Shown: positions 1 through 10,110 of the stretch, one piece after another
Position numbering within the stretch: position 1 is the stretch's first letter
Layout of the letters: each line of letters begins with the position of its first letter
Assembly: GCA_027596075.1 (NCBI GenBank)
Contig: JADGJC010000115.1
Span: 5,864-25,987 of the forward strand
Direction of reading: 5' to 3'
DNA from: Rhizophlyctis rosea
Taxonomy: Eukaryota > Chytridiomycota > Chytridiomycetes > Rhizophlyctidales > Rhizophlyctidaceae
Length of the DNA stretch: 20,124 nucleotides
Made by a program: the position numbers and the translations under genes
Notes under the pieces: generated by a model
Told to the model about the DNA's origin: nothing
Database searches by the model: none
Seen by the model: only the letters and a program-made list of their open reading frames with translations

Positions 1-3000
1 CCAAGACCTAAATTGGTAACCCCTTCTCAATCAACCCACAAAATCTCCCCACCGGCCGACCAAATTTTCTCAACCACCCCCCCCCCCCCCCCCCTCGCGC
101 CAACCCCACCCCTCAGACAGCAACTATTATGAGGGACAGAAATCAAGAAGCCTTGTGGTCGAAGTACCAAGATTCAACGCCGTCAGTCGCTCTCAAGTGG
201 AGATAGTGTGGCGAGGGGGGTTATCATATCCAACCGATGAAGGTGCCCGTGGATGTGTCCTAAACAAATCAGCAAAAATCGCGGGGGAATTCAGTGTACA
301 GACCAAGGAAGATACTTCTGAAGCGACATCGGCAGTCGCCGGAGGCGGACAAAGGGTTGCTGGCCTTGCTATGGCGGCGGAGAAGATCTTTGTTAACGCA
401 GTCCCTCGGGGGTCATACTGCCGGCTCGCACCACCCACACCATCAGCCAACATCGCCGCATTGCCACTGCCTCGCTCGCTTCATAGGCATCATGATCGGT
501 TTAGGTAGTACTTCCACTCCTCGGGCGGCCGGCTGTGCAGCACGAACAGCTTTTTCCACCTCCGTGTCCTCTGCCGCCCCCATACCCTAAACCTCCACAT
601 GGATGTATCGCCCATCTTCTCTTAGATGATGAGTTTTTACTGAAATCTGTCTCAACGATAAACAAATCAGATGCCACACATCATACCAAGAACCGTCTTG
701 TGTATCTTCTTCTGAACCCGCATGTCCCGAAAGTCCCAAAACGAAGAGGGTTCTCTGGACGTCCACCGAAAAATGTCCGGGAGCACACCCTCATTTGGCC
801 ATTTCTAACTTGGAACAGCTTGCTACAATCAGCCATTCAGGGCAATGCATGAAACGCAATCATTGCTATGAGTATGGAGTGGTTGACGGTGGTCCATTTA
901 TTACCTTCCAAAATCCAGCATTTACTTTCACTGATCCATAGCACATCCGAAAACCATGCTTCCATCAAAGCGCATCTCGTTAGCTCAGTAGGCAATCGCT
1001 GAGCATTTCGCGCTCACCATCCCGAAAAGCGACTCCATACAACACACTATCAAAAGCGCATCTTCCAATTGCGTAAGTTTGCACCTGACGATTGCTTTCC
1101 TCTGTCATGGCTCAGAGTGACCCTTTCAAAATTGGAGGGGCGACTGGCAACACGCTTGCATAGGACCAGAGGGGCTCTGCAGCAACCAAGCAACAGAGAA
1201 TTTACGAGGTGGCCTCTAAAATCTGATCAAGCAAACTGCAAACGATGGCACTAACGTTAAATTAGCATGAGCCGGCTAACATCAGAAAGGGAAGAAGAGG
1301 GCGCTGTTGGCCACATGTGCCAACGAGAACCGGTCAGCTACAATCGCAGGTCAAGGGGTTGCCGACCAGCGGAGCCCCCAGTGAAGTGCTAAAACTGCAG
1401 GTATGGTGCATGTGCGAAACCCGCCGCAATGCATGGTACTCACTTCCTCCGGAAGATGCACGTTAGACTCCCTTCCTATTTTGGATGACGAGGATTAAGT
1501 ACATACCGGCGCGATCAATGTCAAGGCGACGTCCAACTTATTCATCACACCTCCCACCACCAAAGAGTCATTCTCGGCCCAACAGCGCGCTCAGTGGTTC
1601 ATCTCGCTGAAACGGTCGCGTTATTCAGTATTGTTGATGTGGGCTCAACAGCTCGTCGGCGAGGACGCATTATTTACGATTAGGCAGGTTTCCGTCATCA
1701 GGTGCTGTCGCATCTGTTCCAAGATTACCCTAGAGTTGTTGCGACAAAACGCATCTCGCCAAAAGATCAACCAATCAGCTTTTGCCCGATGTATGGCCAG
1801 ACGAGCTGCTGGGCGCGTCCCCATCTGGCACGCGCTGGAAGTGAAGATCGTTTTCAAATTGTGTAAGCTCGTTAGGGAAAGTAGTTCGTGTGGGGTGGTC
1901 GTGTTGATGGCAGGTCACTCTATGCTAGTTGCGATGGGTACCCGGACGCCCCCGTTTGGGACCATGGGATGACGAAATTTTGAGCTTCTCACAGACTTGT
2001 TTCCTGAAGCTGACGCTTTCATAGTGGTTCATATGACGTCGATCCTGTGGATGTTGCAAAGAATGCGCAAGCGATTCCCGAGTCATTAAAAAAACGCCCC
2101 ACTTGGCTTCTTGTAAAATCTCATTTGCCTTTGACATTGCAAGTCCTCGCAGTGGTTCGACCGGAATCGTGGGCTGGGATGTTTTTGGGACTCTTTTTTG
2201 TTTGCATGATGGGTAAAGCAAATGGCTTTCAACCGTCGAAATACGAGGACATTTCGTCCATCTGCTGCATAACGGGCTCCTCAACATTGAACCCAATATA
2301 AGGAAAGCACTCTGTGATCACTTCGGGGATTTTGAGTCATGATAATGATCTATGCCTGCATAGCCGACTCAGAATCCGCCTGCCTCATTTTGTTGCAGTC
2401 ATTATTAACGTCGCCTCTATGTCATTCCACGGCTTTAGCTACTCCCATATCAGCAACCATCGACACAGGTCCCCAGAAGGCAAAATTGCATACTACCGGT
2501 TCTCAAGGCAGAAAGATACGCCATCATGAGTTCGCAGTTGGTCATCATTATGAGCGATACTGGTTATGACCCTCACTGAGTCTCTAGAGGGCTTTCGGCT
2601 CACAATTGATGTTACGTACGTTTTTGAGTCAGGACAGGTCCAAAAAGGGTACATAAAGATTGCAAGAACAAGAGCTGGTCCTCGCTTCTATGATGGCATT
2701 CTTATGCCGACATGTCCCTCCGATCTGTTAGTAAAGTGCTGTTCTCGAAGTCATATCCCGGTACTCATCGGAATGTTGCAACTATTGACTCTGTTGCAAT
2801 GGAATCTGACACGGAATCCCATGCATGGATCAGCCGCCCGAAAGGATGCAGGCTTCTCAAGCCGTCAGTATCTGTCCATTTCTGTTCAAAAATGCTCATA
2901 GTGTGCAAGAACGGATCAGAAGCCATCTGTGGGGGAAAGGCCGATGGTTAGGTAGCTATGAGGTTCTCCCTCCGACTCTGCTTCACGTGATCAGCCGACT

Positions 3001-3508
3001 TCGCGATTGTGCAAGTGTCCCTCTTGCTTCAATCCCCAAATACCCTCAACGATCTATCAAGGGATTTTCGATCAGGGATGTTATCACCCGAGAAGGGGGT
3101 ACATTTGTTGTAAAGTGCCGGGACTAGCCAAACTGTTCATCTCATCCTCTTTATCCATAGTGTTGTTGATGTGCTTGTGCACAATCCCTAACTGTGCTTC
3201 TATTGATATGCCCGTTGACCATCATTGCAATCATGCATCCGTAGCTATCTTAGAGGATAAAGGTCTCAGACAAATAAATGTAGAAACACAACTCATCCAA
3301 ATCGAGTTGCACAGAAAAATGAAAGGCAGACCACATGAAAGGAAATAAACGGCTAAAACATTGCGAATATCATTGTAAGATACACAAACAAAAAAAGAAA
3401 AACACATCTCCCGCAACCCGACCCATATCCCCTAATCTTCCCTTTTCATTTCATCTGTCATCGACCATTTCAGTATTTCATGTAACAATACCAGCGGTCT
3501 GTTTGTAA
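1..3508. other. Long stretch with no recognisable gene
   Basis: I see no supported gene here on either strand. The open frames are all at most 123 codons, overlap each other on both strands, and contain no domain or motif I recognise. I could not chain them by plausible splice sites as I could for the genes to the right. No terminal repeats, reverse transcriptase, transposase or integrase motifs were seen. The stretch could be plain intergenic DNA or a long-decayed mobile element. The part just left of 3509 would hold the 3' untranslated region of the minus-strand gene that ends there. Confidence 0.6.
77..94. repeat. Poly-C run, 18 bases
   Basis: An uninterrupted run of 18 C, set in a C-rich, CCA-containing context. 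Such homopolymers are length-unstable and error-prone in sequencing, so the exact length should not be trusted. Confidence 0.95.
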
Positions 3509-4484
3509 CTACTCACCAATCAACTGGTCAAGCGTAATCAAATTGGTTTTACCCGGCATAGTTCCCTTCGCCGCTTCCCTGCGCGTGGGGTTAGTAAGGC
3601 ATTTCACAGGACGGGAATAAACATGGAAACTTACATTGCTGCAAGGGCGTTCGAATCAAAGATGGAGTCTCTAACAAAGTCCGCCTTAGTCCGTCCCATC
3701 TTGTTGACTCTGCGCGCTCTGCCAATATCGTCTGTTACAGATAAATCGGTGAAAAGTTTAAAAGCAATTCCACTTACGAAACCACCCTGAGCTCAGAGCC
3801 GAAGAACTTCGCCATAGCAGTCCGCTTGCCGACGTGGCATAGGGCACTTTGTTGGGGCTTCCATAATGTAATCAAGTCTTGACCAGCGTTCCGGCTGAAG
3901 CGTATCTGGTCGACGATGGGGAAGGTCGAATCTCCCAGGCGGTGAATCAGCCAGTGCTGTGAATCAAACCGGTCAGCAATGTTTTTCCTGCCTTATCGGA
4001 ATCATCTGACCAACTTACCCGAAGATACTCAGACTCTTCATCCTCGATATGAATCGTCACACAATTGGCGTCGTGCTCGATGCGTAGGATCCCATGATCG
4101 TCTGGAAATGAACGGACAATAAATACGAGCCAAGTCATTTAAGAAATCCTACCGCTGCCCGTCGGCGGTACAACGACTGAAGAAGCAACATAATGAGAAT
4201 AAAAATATCAAAATCATGTCAATCATTCACCTACCATTGCCGAGACTGTCTGGATGAAATCAGTGTAAGCTTTCTCATCAAACAAAAAGCACTTTTGACT
4301 ATCATCAACTCACCGTTGCGTCCCCTTGTTCGTACGCCATCGCGGACAAGCCGCCCAATCTCCCCCGGCAACTTCTGGAACGCCTCAGCGATCTTCGCAG
4401 CCTTAGGCTGAACAAAAACATCAATTGATGGTATATCATGCAGTTGATTATCACTAGTCTTTGTCGCAATAAACTCGGAAGCAT
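3509..4484 (-). CDS. Unrecognised spliced gene, ~192 residues
   Basis: I do not recognise this protein. My model has eight exons: 4484-4455, 4407-4314, 4249-4235, 4176-4153, 4101-4019, 3956-3778, 3718-3635 and 3578-3509. All phases join, giving 579 nt including the TAG at 3511-3509. The best-supported exons are 4101-4019 and 3956-3778, with GTAAGT donors and clean acceptors; the last intron has a CTAAC branch site. The start is the least certain part. The ATG at 4484 gives MLPSLLRQRL, a short basic, Leu/Arg-rich leader that could target mitochondria, but exon 4407-4314 is also open further upstream. The 15-nt exon 4249-4235 can be skipped without changing phase. The acceptor at 3719 is chosen because the nearer alternative breaks the frame. 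The middle is mixed acidic and aromatic (residues HWLIHRLGDSTFPIVDQIRF lie in exon six) and the C-terminus is basic, then ends ITLDQLIGE. No membrane segment is seen. It is divergent from the SET gene, 28 bp away. Confidence 0.65.
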
Positions 4485-4512
4485 ATACAAGTCATATTAC
4501 CATAAGGAAATC
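4485..4512. promoter_or_regulatory. 28-bp gap between divergent start codons
   Basis: These 28 bases separate the proposed ATG of the minus-strand gene (4484) from the ATG of the SET gene (4513). The gap is too short to hold two separate 5' untranslated regions and promoters, so promoter elements, if both starts are right, must lie inside the other gene's 5' exons and introns. No TATA or CCAAT box is visible in the gap itself. Confidence 0.4.
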
Positions 4513-7500
4513 ATGTCCGCTCTCGACATTGCAGGACCGTAAGTGATCCCACCACGTTTATTCCACCTCCATTCGCAGTCATGATCGAAATGTTGACGCC
4601 TATGTTGCATCGAATCATTTTCTTTCCAGGTCTCAAACACCGAATTCTCCCCTATCTCCCACGACATCCGCGCCACGCTCCTCCAATGAATTGGAGTCTC
4701 TCTCGGATACGTTGACGAGGCTCGAGAAGAAGATGCGCGAAAGTATGTGTATATGAATTCGACCTTCCCATGTCATTTGATTTGATGTCTGATGCTTATA
4801 TCTCTTGACGTATCCAGAAACATTTGCAGATCTATCAGTAAGCATCCCACTTTGCAGCCGCATGTGGATCAATATCAGACATTAACCGATTTACTGCAGT
4901 TTTCAAAAAGAATTCGCGTCCGATCGAGGAAGTTGTCTCCGTTTACAGATGAAACTTTGTTGATCACCTACCTCGGCGGTCCGGGCTCTCGTATAACCAA
5001 ATCCGGAATGCATATTGAGTTTCACAAGCTTGATCAGAAGATTGCCCAGAGGTTGTTGATTAAGGCTGGAATGATGAGATCATCGGTGGAGGACGGGGAG
5101 GACGCGGACGTTTTTGCCATCAGGAAGGAGCTGTTGGGTGTCGGGATTGTTGACGACTTGATTGTTTCTTATGATGAGGTTTATGTGAGGGTGGATGGGG
5201 CGGGTTGGGCTGTAGAAATTGTGGGGATGTGTAAGGAATGTAAGTGTTTCGCATCTGGATGACTTTACTTTGAAGTTCAGCAACTAATTCCATCCATAGA
5301 TGTCACTTTGATGACGGTGTTGGAGGATTTGAGGAAGGCTGGGAAATTCGATGTGAATATATTGTTTTGCCGCGTTTTTTTTGGAAACTTCCATTGTAGT
5401 CTTGCGACACTCTGGCTGTGGTTCTGTTTGTTGTTTTGTGATAATGACGCGACGTTTTCTCGGAGCTACTGACGCTGCTTTCGGGTGCTGTCGATGTTGC
5501 GAGGAGGGTTTGGGAGGAGGGGTGGCTGTTGAATGTGTGGGATGAAGTGCGTCAGTCCTTGACGCAACACTTTTTTTGATTTCATGCTGACTTTCTGATA
5601 CCAAACCAGGCCACCTTCGTGGTGGCGGCTGCAGCGGTGGAGGACGAAGGCAACGCTTCGGGAAAGGACGTTCGGGCGGGGAGCATCGCGTCTGCAACAA
5701 GACAGTACGGATTCAAGTTGCATCGGAATGATGTTGTGAGTAAAACTCGATGACGCGGGAGTCACCGTCGAACATGAATTTATAACCAACATATCAGATA
5801 AAATTTGACCCCGATCATGCTCCCCGTTCCTTCCTCAAATCTGCAAAGTCGCCGCCATCCCCTTCTCCGGAAAGCGACTTGATTGGACTCTGCCATTGGA
5901 TACTTTCGGCTATACTTGGCAGACCTGTTCGTGGAATCGTCGGCGAGGAAGAGCCTTTTAAGGCACGCTGCAAGATCGTCCTCGACCACCACTGCACCGT
6001 CATCCAACGCGGAAAGCTTGAGCTTCCATGCTCGCTCCCGTTTTGGAAAGATTTGATGGTGTTCACGAAGAAGCTCTTGCAAGAGGACGGTCTGAATCTT
6101 GAGCAGGCGGTGAAATTTTTGGAGGACGCGAAGTTGTGCGTACTCAAAATTGGGTTGTTCATTTTGTTTTGCAAGATATTAAAGAAGGTCCCTCAGGTCG
6201 TTGACGAACGGTAGCAACTACCCGTCTGCTAACTGGGTGTGGGACACGGTGGCGTTTGATCTTGATGATGGTTAGTTTGCCTACTTGCTTTGATTTGTTT
6301 ACATTTGACATTGACGTAGAGCTTCTTTATTTTTGTTAGGAATCAATCAGATGAACCCGAGACGCGCCCGAACAAGGAGAAGGAACCAGTTTCGATGCAG
6401 GATTTGGATGAAGGACCCCTTCATGGTGAGCAATCAACCTCATGCTTTGTCAGTCATAGTACGAGAATCTCATTCTTGCCGTGCAGACGAAATGGACATG
6501 GCGACGCCATCCGTCGCACCCGCTCGCAAATCATCCATAGTCCGGCCAAGCAGCATCCACAGCACCAAATCCTTTTCCTTTGATCCCGATGCCGAGGTCC
6601 CCACAGACGCAAGGAACGAGGCTGACGCCAAGTCGATCGCTGCATCCGCCTCCTCCGGCCGAAGCCTTCGCCAGACTCCCAGCCGCGATAGATTCAAGGT
6701 CAAACTAGAGAAGGCGAAGACAACGACGACAGCTCCTACCTTCCCCACCTTCCAGTGGGCCGACGCGTCCTCCGATCCCGCTGTTGTTGAGGAAATTAGG
6801 AAAGTCTATGTGCACATCGACAAGAACGTCCGTGTTGGTGGCGCTAAGGGGTTGACGTCAAGGAAGGAAGTTGCTGACCAATGTCAGTGCATCCAAGATA
6901 ATGGTGAGCTTTTTCTGAATTGTTCTGTTTGTCGGAACTCTTGTGGATGACATTTTTTGAACTTTGGTTGTTCCTGTAGGCAAGTGCGAAGAGGGCTGCG
7001 TCTTGCGAGAATCCAACATTGAATGCGGTCTGGATTGCGAGGTCGGCGAGGAGTGTCATAACCGTCGGTATGTAAATGATTGCAAGGATGCGTGGGAATC
7101 TTGCGCGACATATTTGCTCATCAATTCTGTTCTCCATAGGCTACAGCTGCGTCAGAACCCGAAAACCGAGATTTACAGGGCCGGAAAATTTGGGTTCGGC
7201 TTGCGCGTGTTGGAGGACGTTGCTGTGTAAGTAATGGATCCATGTTTGGTGTACTTCATCGAAACATTGAGATGCGCTCATAACATTTGACTAACTTATG
7301 CAATTGTGAATTCTAGTGGGGACATCGTTCTGGAATATGTCGGCGAGCTGATTGACAAGGATGAGTTCCAGAAGCGTGTTGAGGAGTACAACCAGAAGGC
7401 GCTTCAACATCGATACTTCGCCGGCCTCCGCAATGGAGAGGTAAGATTTGATTTTGATTTCTCCCATCATCCATTTGATGATTGTGTATTGAACATCAAC

Positions 7501-8194
7501 ATTACTTGACAGCTTCTAGACTCGATGAAGAAGGGAAACAGCGGCCGCTTCCTCAATCACCACTGTGAACCTAACTGCCAGCTCCAAAGCTGGGTGGTGG
7601 GCAATACGGAACGCCTTGCCTTTGTCGCTGTGAAGGAGTTGAAGGCTGGAGATGAGGCCAATTTCGACTACGGAGATGGGCGGTTGGAGGGGTAAGTTGT
7701 GGAGGATTACCATTCAATTATGTTCAAGTCTCATAGATATTATTTTCAGGGTTCCGCCGCAAATTTGCTTGTGCGGGGCGGAGAGATGTTGGGGAATGAT
7801 TTGGGAGGATAGGCGGAAGTTGGTGAGGAAGGGGAGTGATGTGAAGAGTTTGAAGAAGGACCGGAGTTTGTTGAGGGGAGGGTTGAAGAAGGGCAAGGGC
7901 AAGGGCAAAGCCGGTGTGGGGGGAAGGGATGAGGTGGAGGAGGAGGGTAGGCAGGAGGAAGGGTTTCAGGGTGAAGGGCCGTCGGACGTGATCACGCGAG
8001 GTAAAGTGATCAAGGCGGAGACCGGGAGTATTTCTAGTGGGAAGTCAAAGGCGTCGGTCCTCCTGGAGAAGTTTACGGTACGAGTGTCACAATTTGCGGT
8101 GGAGGAGAACTATTCATCCTTCGAGATCAACGAACTCGGCGATCAAAGCTCGCAATTGTCAGGCAGGAAGGGAACACTCACACAAGGAATGTAG
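4513..8194 (+). CDS. AWS/SET/post-SET histone methyltransferase
   Basis: A likely histone H3 lysine (probably K36) methyltransferase acting in the nucleus with S-adenosylmethionine. Sixteen exons join in phase to 861 residues: 4513-4538, 4630-4742, 4818-4837, 4900-5239, 5300-5352, 5466-5546, 5610-5735, 5798-6135, 6197-6270, 6351-6425, 6487-6903, 6980-7067, 7140-7226, 7317-7440, 7513-7691 and 7750-8194. An AWS domain (about 545-584) carries seven cysteines at 548, 550, 557, 561, 570, 574 and 580. The SET domain (about 590-710) shows GFG 602-604 (cofactor binding), EYVGE 619-623, NHHCEPNC 669-676 and FDY 705-707. Post-SET is CLCGAERC 720-727. This order fits the SET2/NSD/ASH1 clade; I cannot choose within it. 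The usual NHSC is NHHC here (NSD proteins also vary at this site). Residues 1-545 show no domain I know, only a Ser/Pro/Thr-rich N-terminus and a low-complexity stretch near 420-500. The tail is Lys/Gly-rich (KKGKGKGK 760-767). The C-terminal half is certain. Less sure are the 26-nt first exon, the 20-nt third exon and the acceptor at 5465. Confidence 0.9.
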
Positions 8195-8662
8195 GAACCT
8201 AGTGATGAGAGTTCAACGAGAGTGGACTGTATGTACAGTAGTCCATATAACGGAGAGAGGACAGTTGATGGCGTGAAGACCAGGAGGATGATGAGAATGA
8301 TTTTGATGCTGAAAACTATGGGTATGGAAAAAGCGGGAGCAGAAAGCAAAAACCCGAAAGTCCGCGAAAGGGGAGCGTCGAAGAGTTGGATTGATGCACC
8401 GAGACTTGCCCAGCGAGCCGCCTGCACACTGTAGCGAGATTCCTTGCAGTCGTTGGCGACTCCTACGGCGAATGAAACACGCTGACCCTTTGTGTAGAAG
8501 TCCCCGAAATACACGCCACCAGTGAATGGACATGAGAAGATCGGAATGAGGAGATAGGGTATAAGAAGCGCGAAGGCGACGACGATGTAGCCAAAGCGAG
8601 TTTGGAGGGTGAAGAGCAAACGGATGAGTGCAAGCGGTACCGCGGTGCAGTGGAATGGAGTG
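8143..8662 (-). CDS. Possible 3' exon of a membrane-protein gene
   Basis: An open frame of about 173 codons with codon choice biased towards C-ending codons, as expected of real coding sequence. It has two strongly hydrophobic parts, one near FGYIVVAFALLIPYLLIPIF and one near SIPIVFSIKIILIILLVF, so a membrane protein is plausible. It has no ATG, so it would have to be an internal or last exon. An acceptor (CGCAG) at its 5' edge is preceded by a TACTAAC branch-like site and a pyrimidine tract. Possible upstream exons lie between 8780 and 9280 (one encodes a hydrophobic stretch LLFLCLVSFVAFGFN), but I could not chain them convincingly to a start codon. The stop at 8143 would overlap the 3' end of the SET gene by 52 nt on the opposite strand. 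No family is recognised. It may be chance. Confidence 0.25.
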
Positions 8663-9288
8663 CTGCGTTCGTACACGGTGTACGGGCGAGGGTGGGTAAT
8701 GATTGTGGATATTATAGTGGGGAGGAAAGGAAGAGGTTATCCGTTAGTACTATGTGATAGAGTCTGCAAGTTTATGAAGAAGAAAGCAGCGTCAGCAATA
8801 CAGCAACCTAAATGAAGTCCAGAAACGCACGAAGAGACCAGCTCTCGCCGGACTTCCTCGACCTACTGCTATCGAAACAAGCTTCAAAACCCACCTATGA
8901 TACAGCAGCAAGACGTATATGAGCCCACGTAGCCGACTTCAAGCGCCGTCAGTTGGACTAAAGGCACTTTCACTCAGCCCACAGCGTCGTTATAATCGTT
9001 CCTACTCTGGTTGAAACCAAAGGCAACGAAGGAAACGAGGCAAAGAAAAAGCAATTCAGTCCAATTCGCGAAGGGGTTTTTTTGAGACCTGCCACACTCT
9101 CCCACGGGTGCATTCTTGCCCGAATGAGTCACTCGCGGTGCGGGTAAAACAACATGCGGTGGCATAAACTGCAGATCGAATGTATGTTTCACCCATACAA
9201 CAGTGGCGCGAGGCAGCGTGACATGGCAGACAGTCTCATCCAAAGCCACGGTCCGGATTGATGTAGCAATACTACCGAGCAAGATACA
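8663..9288. other. Stretch without a supported gene
   Basis: Both strands carry short open frames with some protein-like character but no start codon, no consistent splice chain and no motif. On minus, a frame at 8974-9282 ends in a hydrophobic stretch and could belong with the possible membrane-protein exon to its left. Nothing else is seen. Confidence 0.4.
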
Positions 9289-9620
9289 ATGCCCCTAGTC
9301 CCCTTGACATCTGACGCGTACAATTCCGTGCCGAAGCGAAATGCACCCCATCTTGATGGAGAAACCCGAAAGATGCAATCGGTAGCAGGACATCCTGAGT
9401 GCATATCCACAACCATTGCGGTGATGTGTTGATGCTGCCGGAAGGCAAAAGACGCCTCCATCTTCCGTTTCCTCCTTTCCTAACTTTACCAGAAAACCCA
9501 GGCGTCGTGCAGGCATTGTGGGAAAGGACCGCTGATACACGAATCATGATTCGTGCACTGATTGATGAATTGGCCAGTGTTGCACAGCGGGCGTTTGCCG
9601 ACAGACAACCAGAAGAATGA
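9289..9620 (+). pseudogene. Possible small gene with a broken frame
   Basis: An ATG at 9289 opens a frame starting MPLVPLTSDAYNSVPKR, which runs to a TGA near 9430. A second frame, open from just after a TGA at 9396-9398, continues to a stop at 9620 and reads like a helical protein near its end (residues ALIDELASVAQRAFADRQ). The two frames overlap around 9399-9430 and would join with a one-base change near 9397. No intron of realistic size fits there. It may be a frame-broken small gene, a sequencing error, or coincidence, since the opposite strand is also open here. No family is recognised. Confidence 0.2.
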
Positions 9621-10110
9621 AACCGAGACATATAAAAGAGTGTGGAAAAAGAGAGCTATGTGGCAGGAAAATAATTGCCGGGTACAAGGTCAAATCTACT
9701 CCTTTATCGTCTGGGTGCTGGCATACAACATGTGTCCGTGACTTCCAATGAATGGTCACTCGCACCATTGACGTGATCAAATCCCTGATCGGACCCCCTC
9801 AGACCGGCGAATTGAGGTGAATTGCCATGCCCAATTGCCCCACTCGATCTTTCAGGATTTGCGGGTTTGCTATCCAAGGTTTGATAAAGTTGTCCGGTTG
9901 CTCGGGCCAAAATTGTTGGCTTGCCATCCAAGTGCTTCATGCATCAAGACCGGCTTTCTTATGCTCGACATTGTCCAATCCGGCGCAAGTATGGTTGGTG
10001 CTCAAAATCTCTATATATCAAAGTCTCGATAGAGATGCGGGCGGGTTGTTACCGGAAGCGTGAATGCGCCATGAACCATCTGCATCATGCACGATACCGG
10101 GTTCTGTCGC
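9621..10110. other. Noncoding stretch left of the satellite
   Basis: No supported gene. The open frames are under 80 codons, lie on both strands and have no motif. A TATAAAA at 9631-9637 is not followed by a gene I can support. Confidence 0.5.

Noticed and set aside
981..992. tRNA-like A box (TAGCTCAGTAGG)
   Set aside because: No B box (GGTTCGA-type) at the right distance and no acceptor stem can be paired, so it is not a tRNA gene.
6844..7137. Minus-strand frames opposite the AWS domain
   Set aside because: The plus strand encodes the zinc-binding cysteines of a known domain across the same bases; the minus frames are shadows.
9272..9631. 119-codon minus-strand open frame with an ATG
   Set aside because: It reads as low-information Ser/Arg/Cys sequence, the antisense of the more protein-like plus-strand frame; no splice chain or motif.
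9631..9637. TATAAAA box
   Set aside because: No supported gene starts downstream on the plus strand within a reasonable distance.
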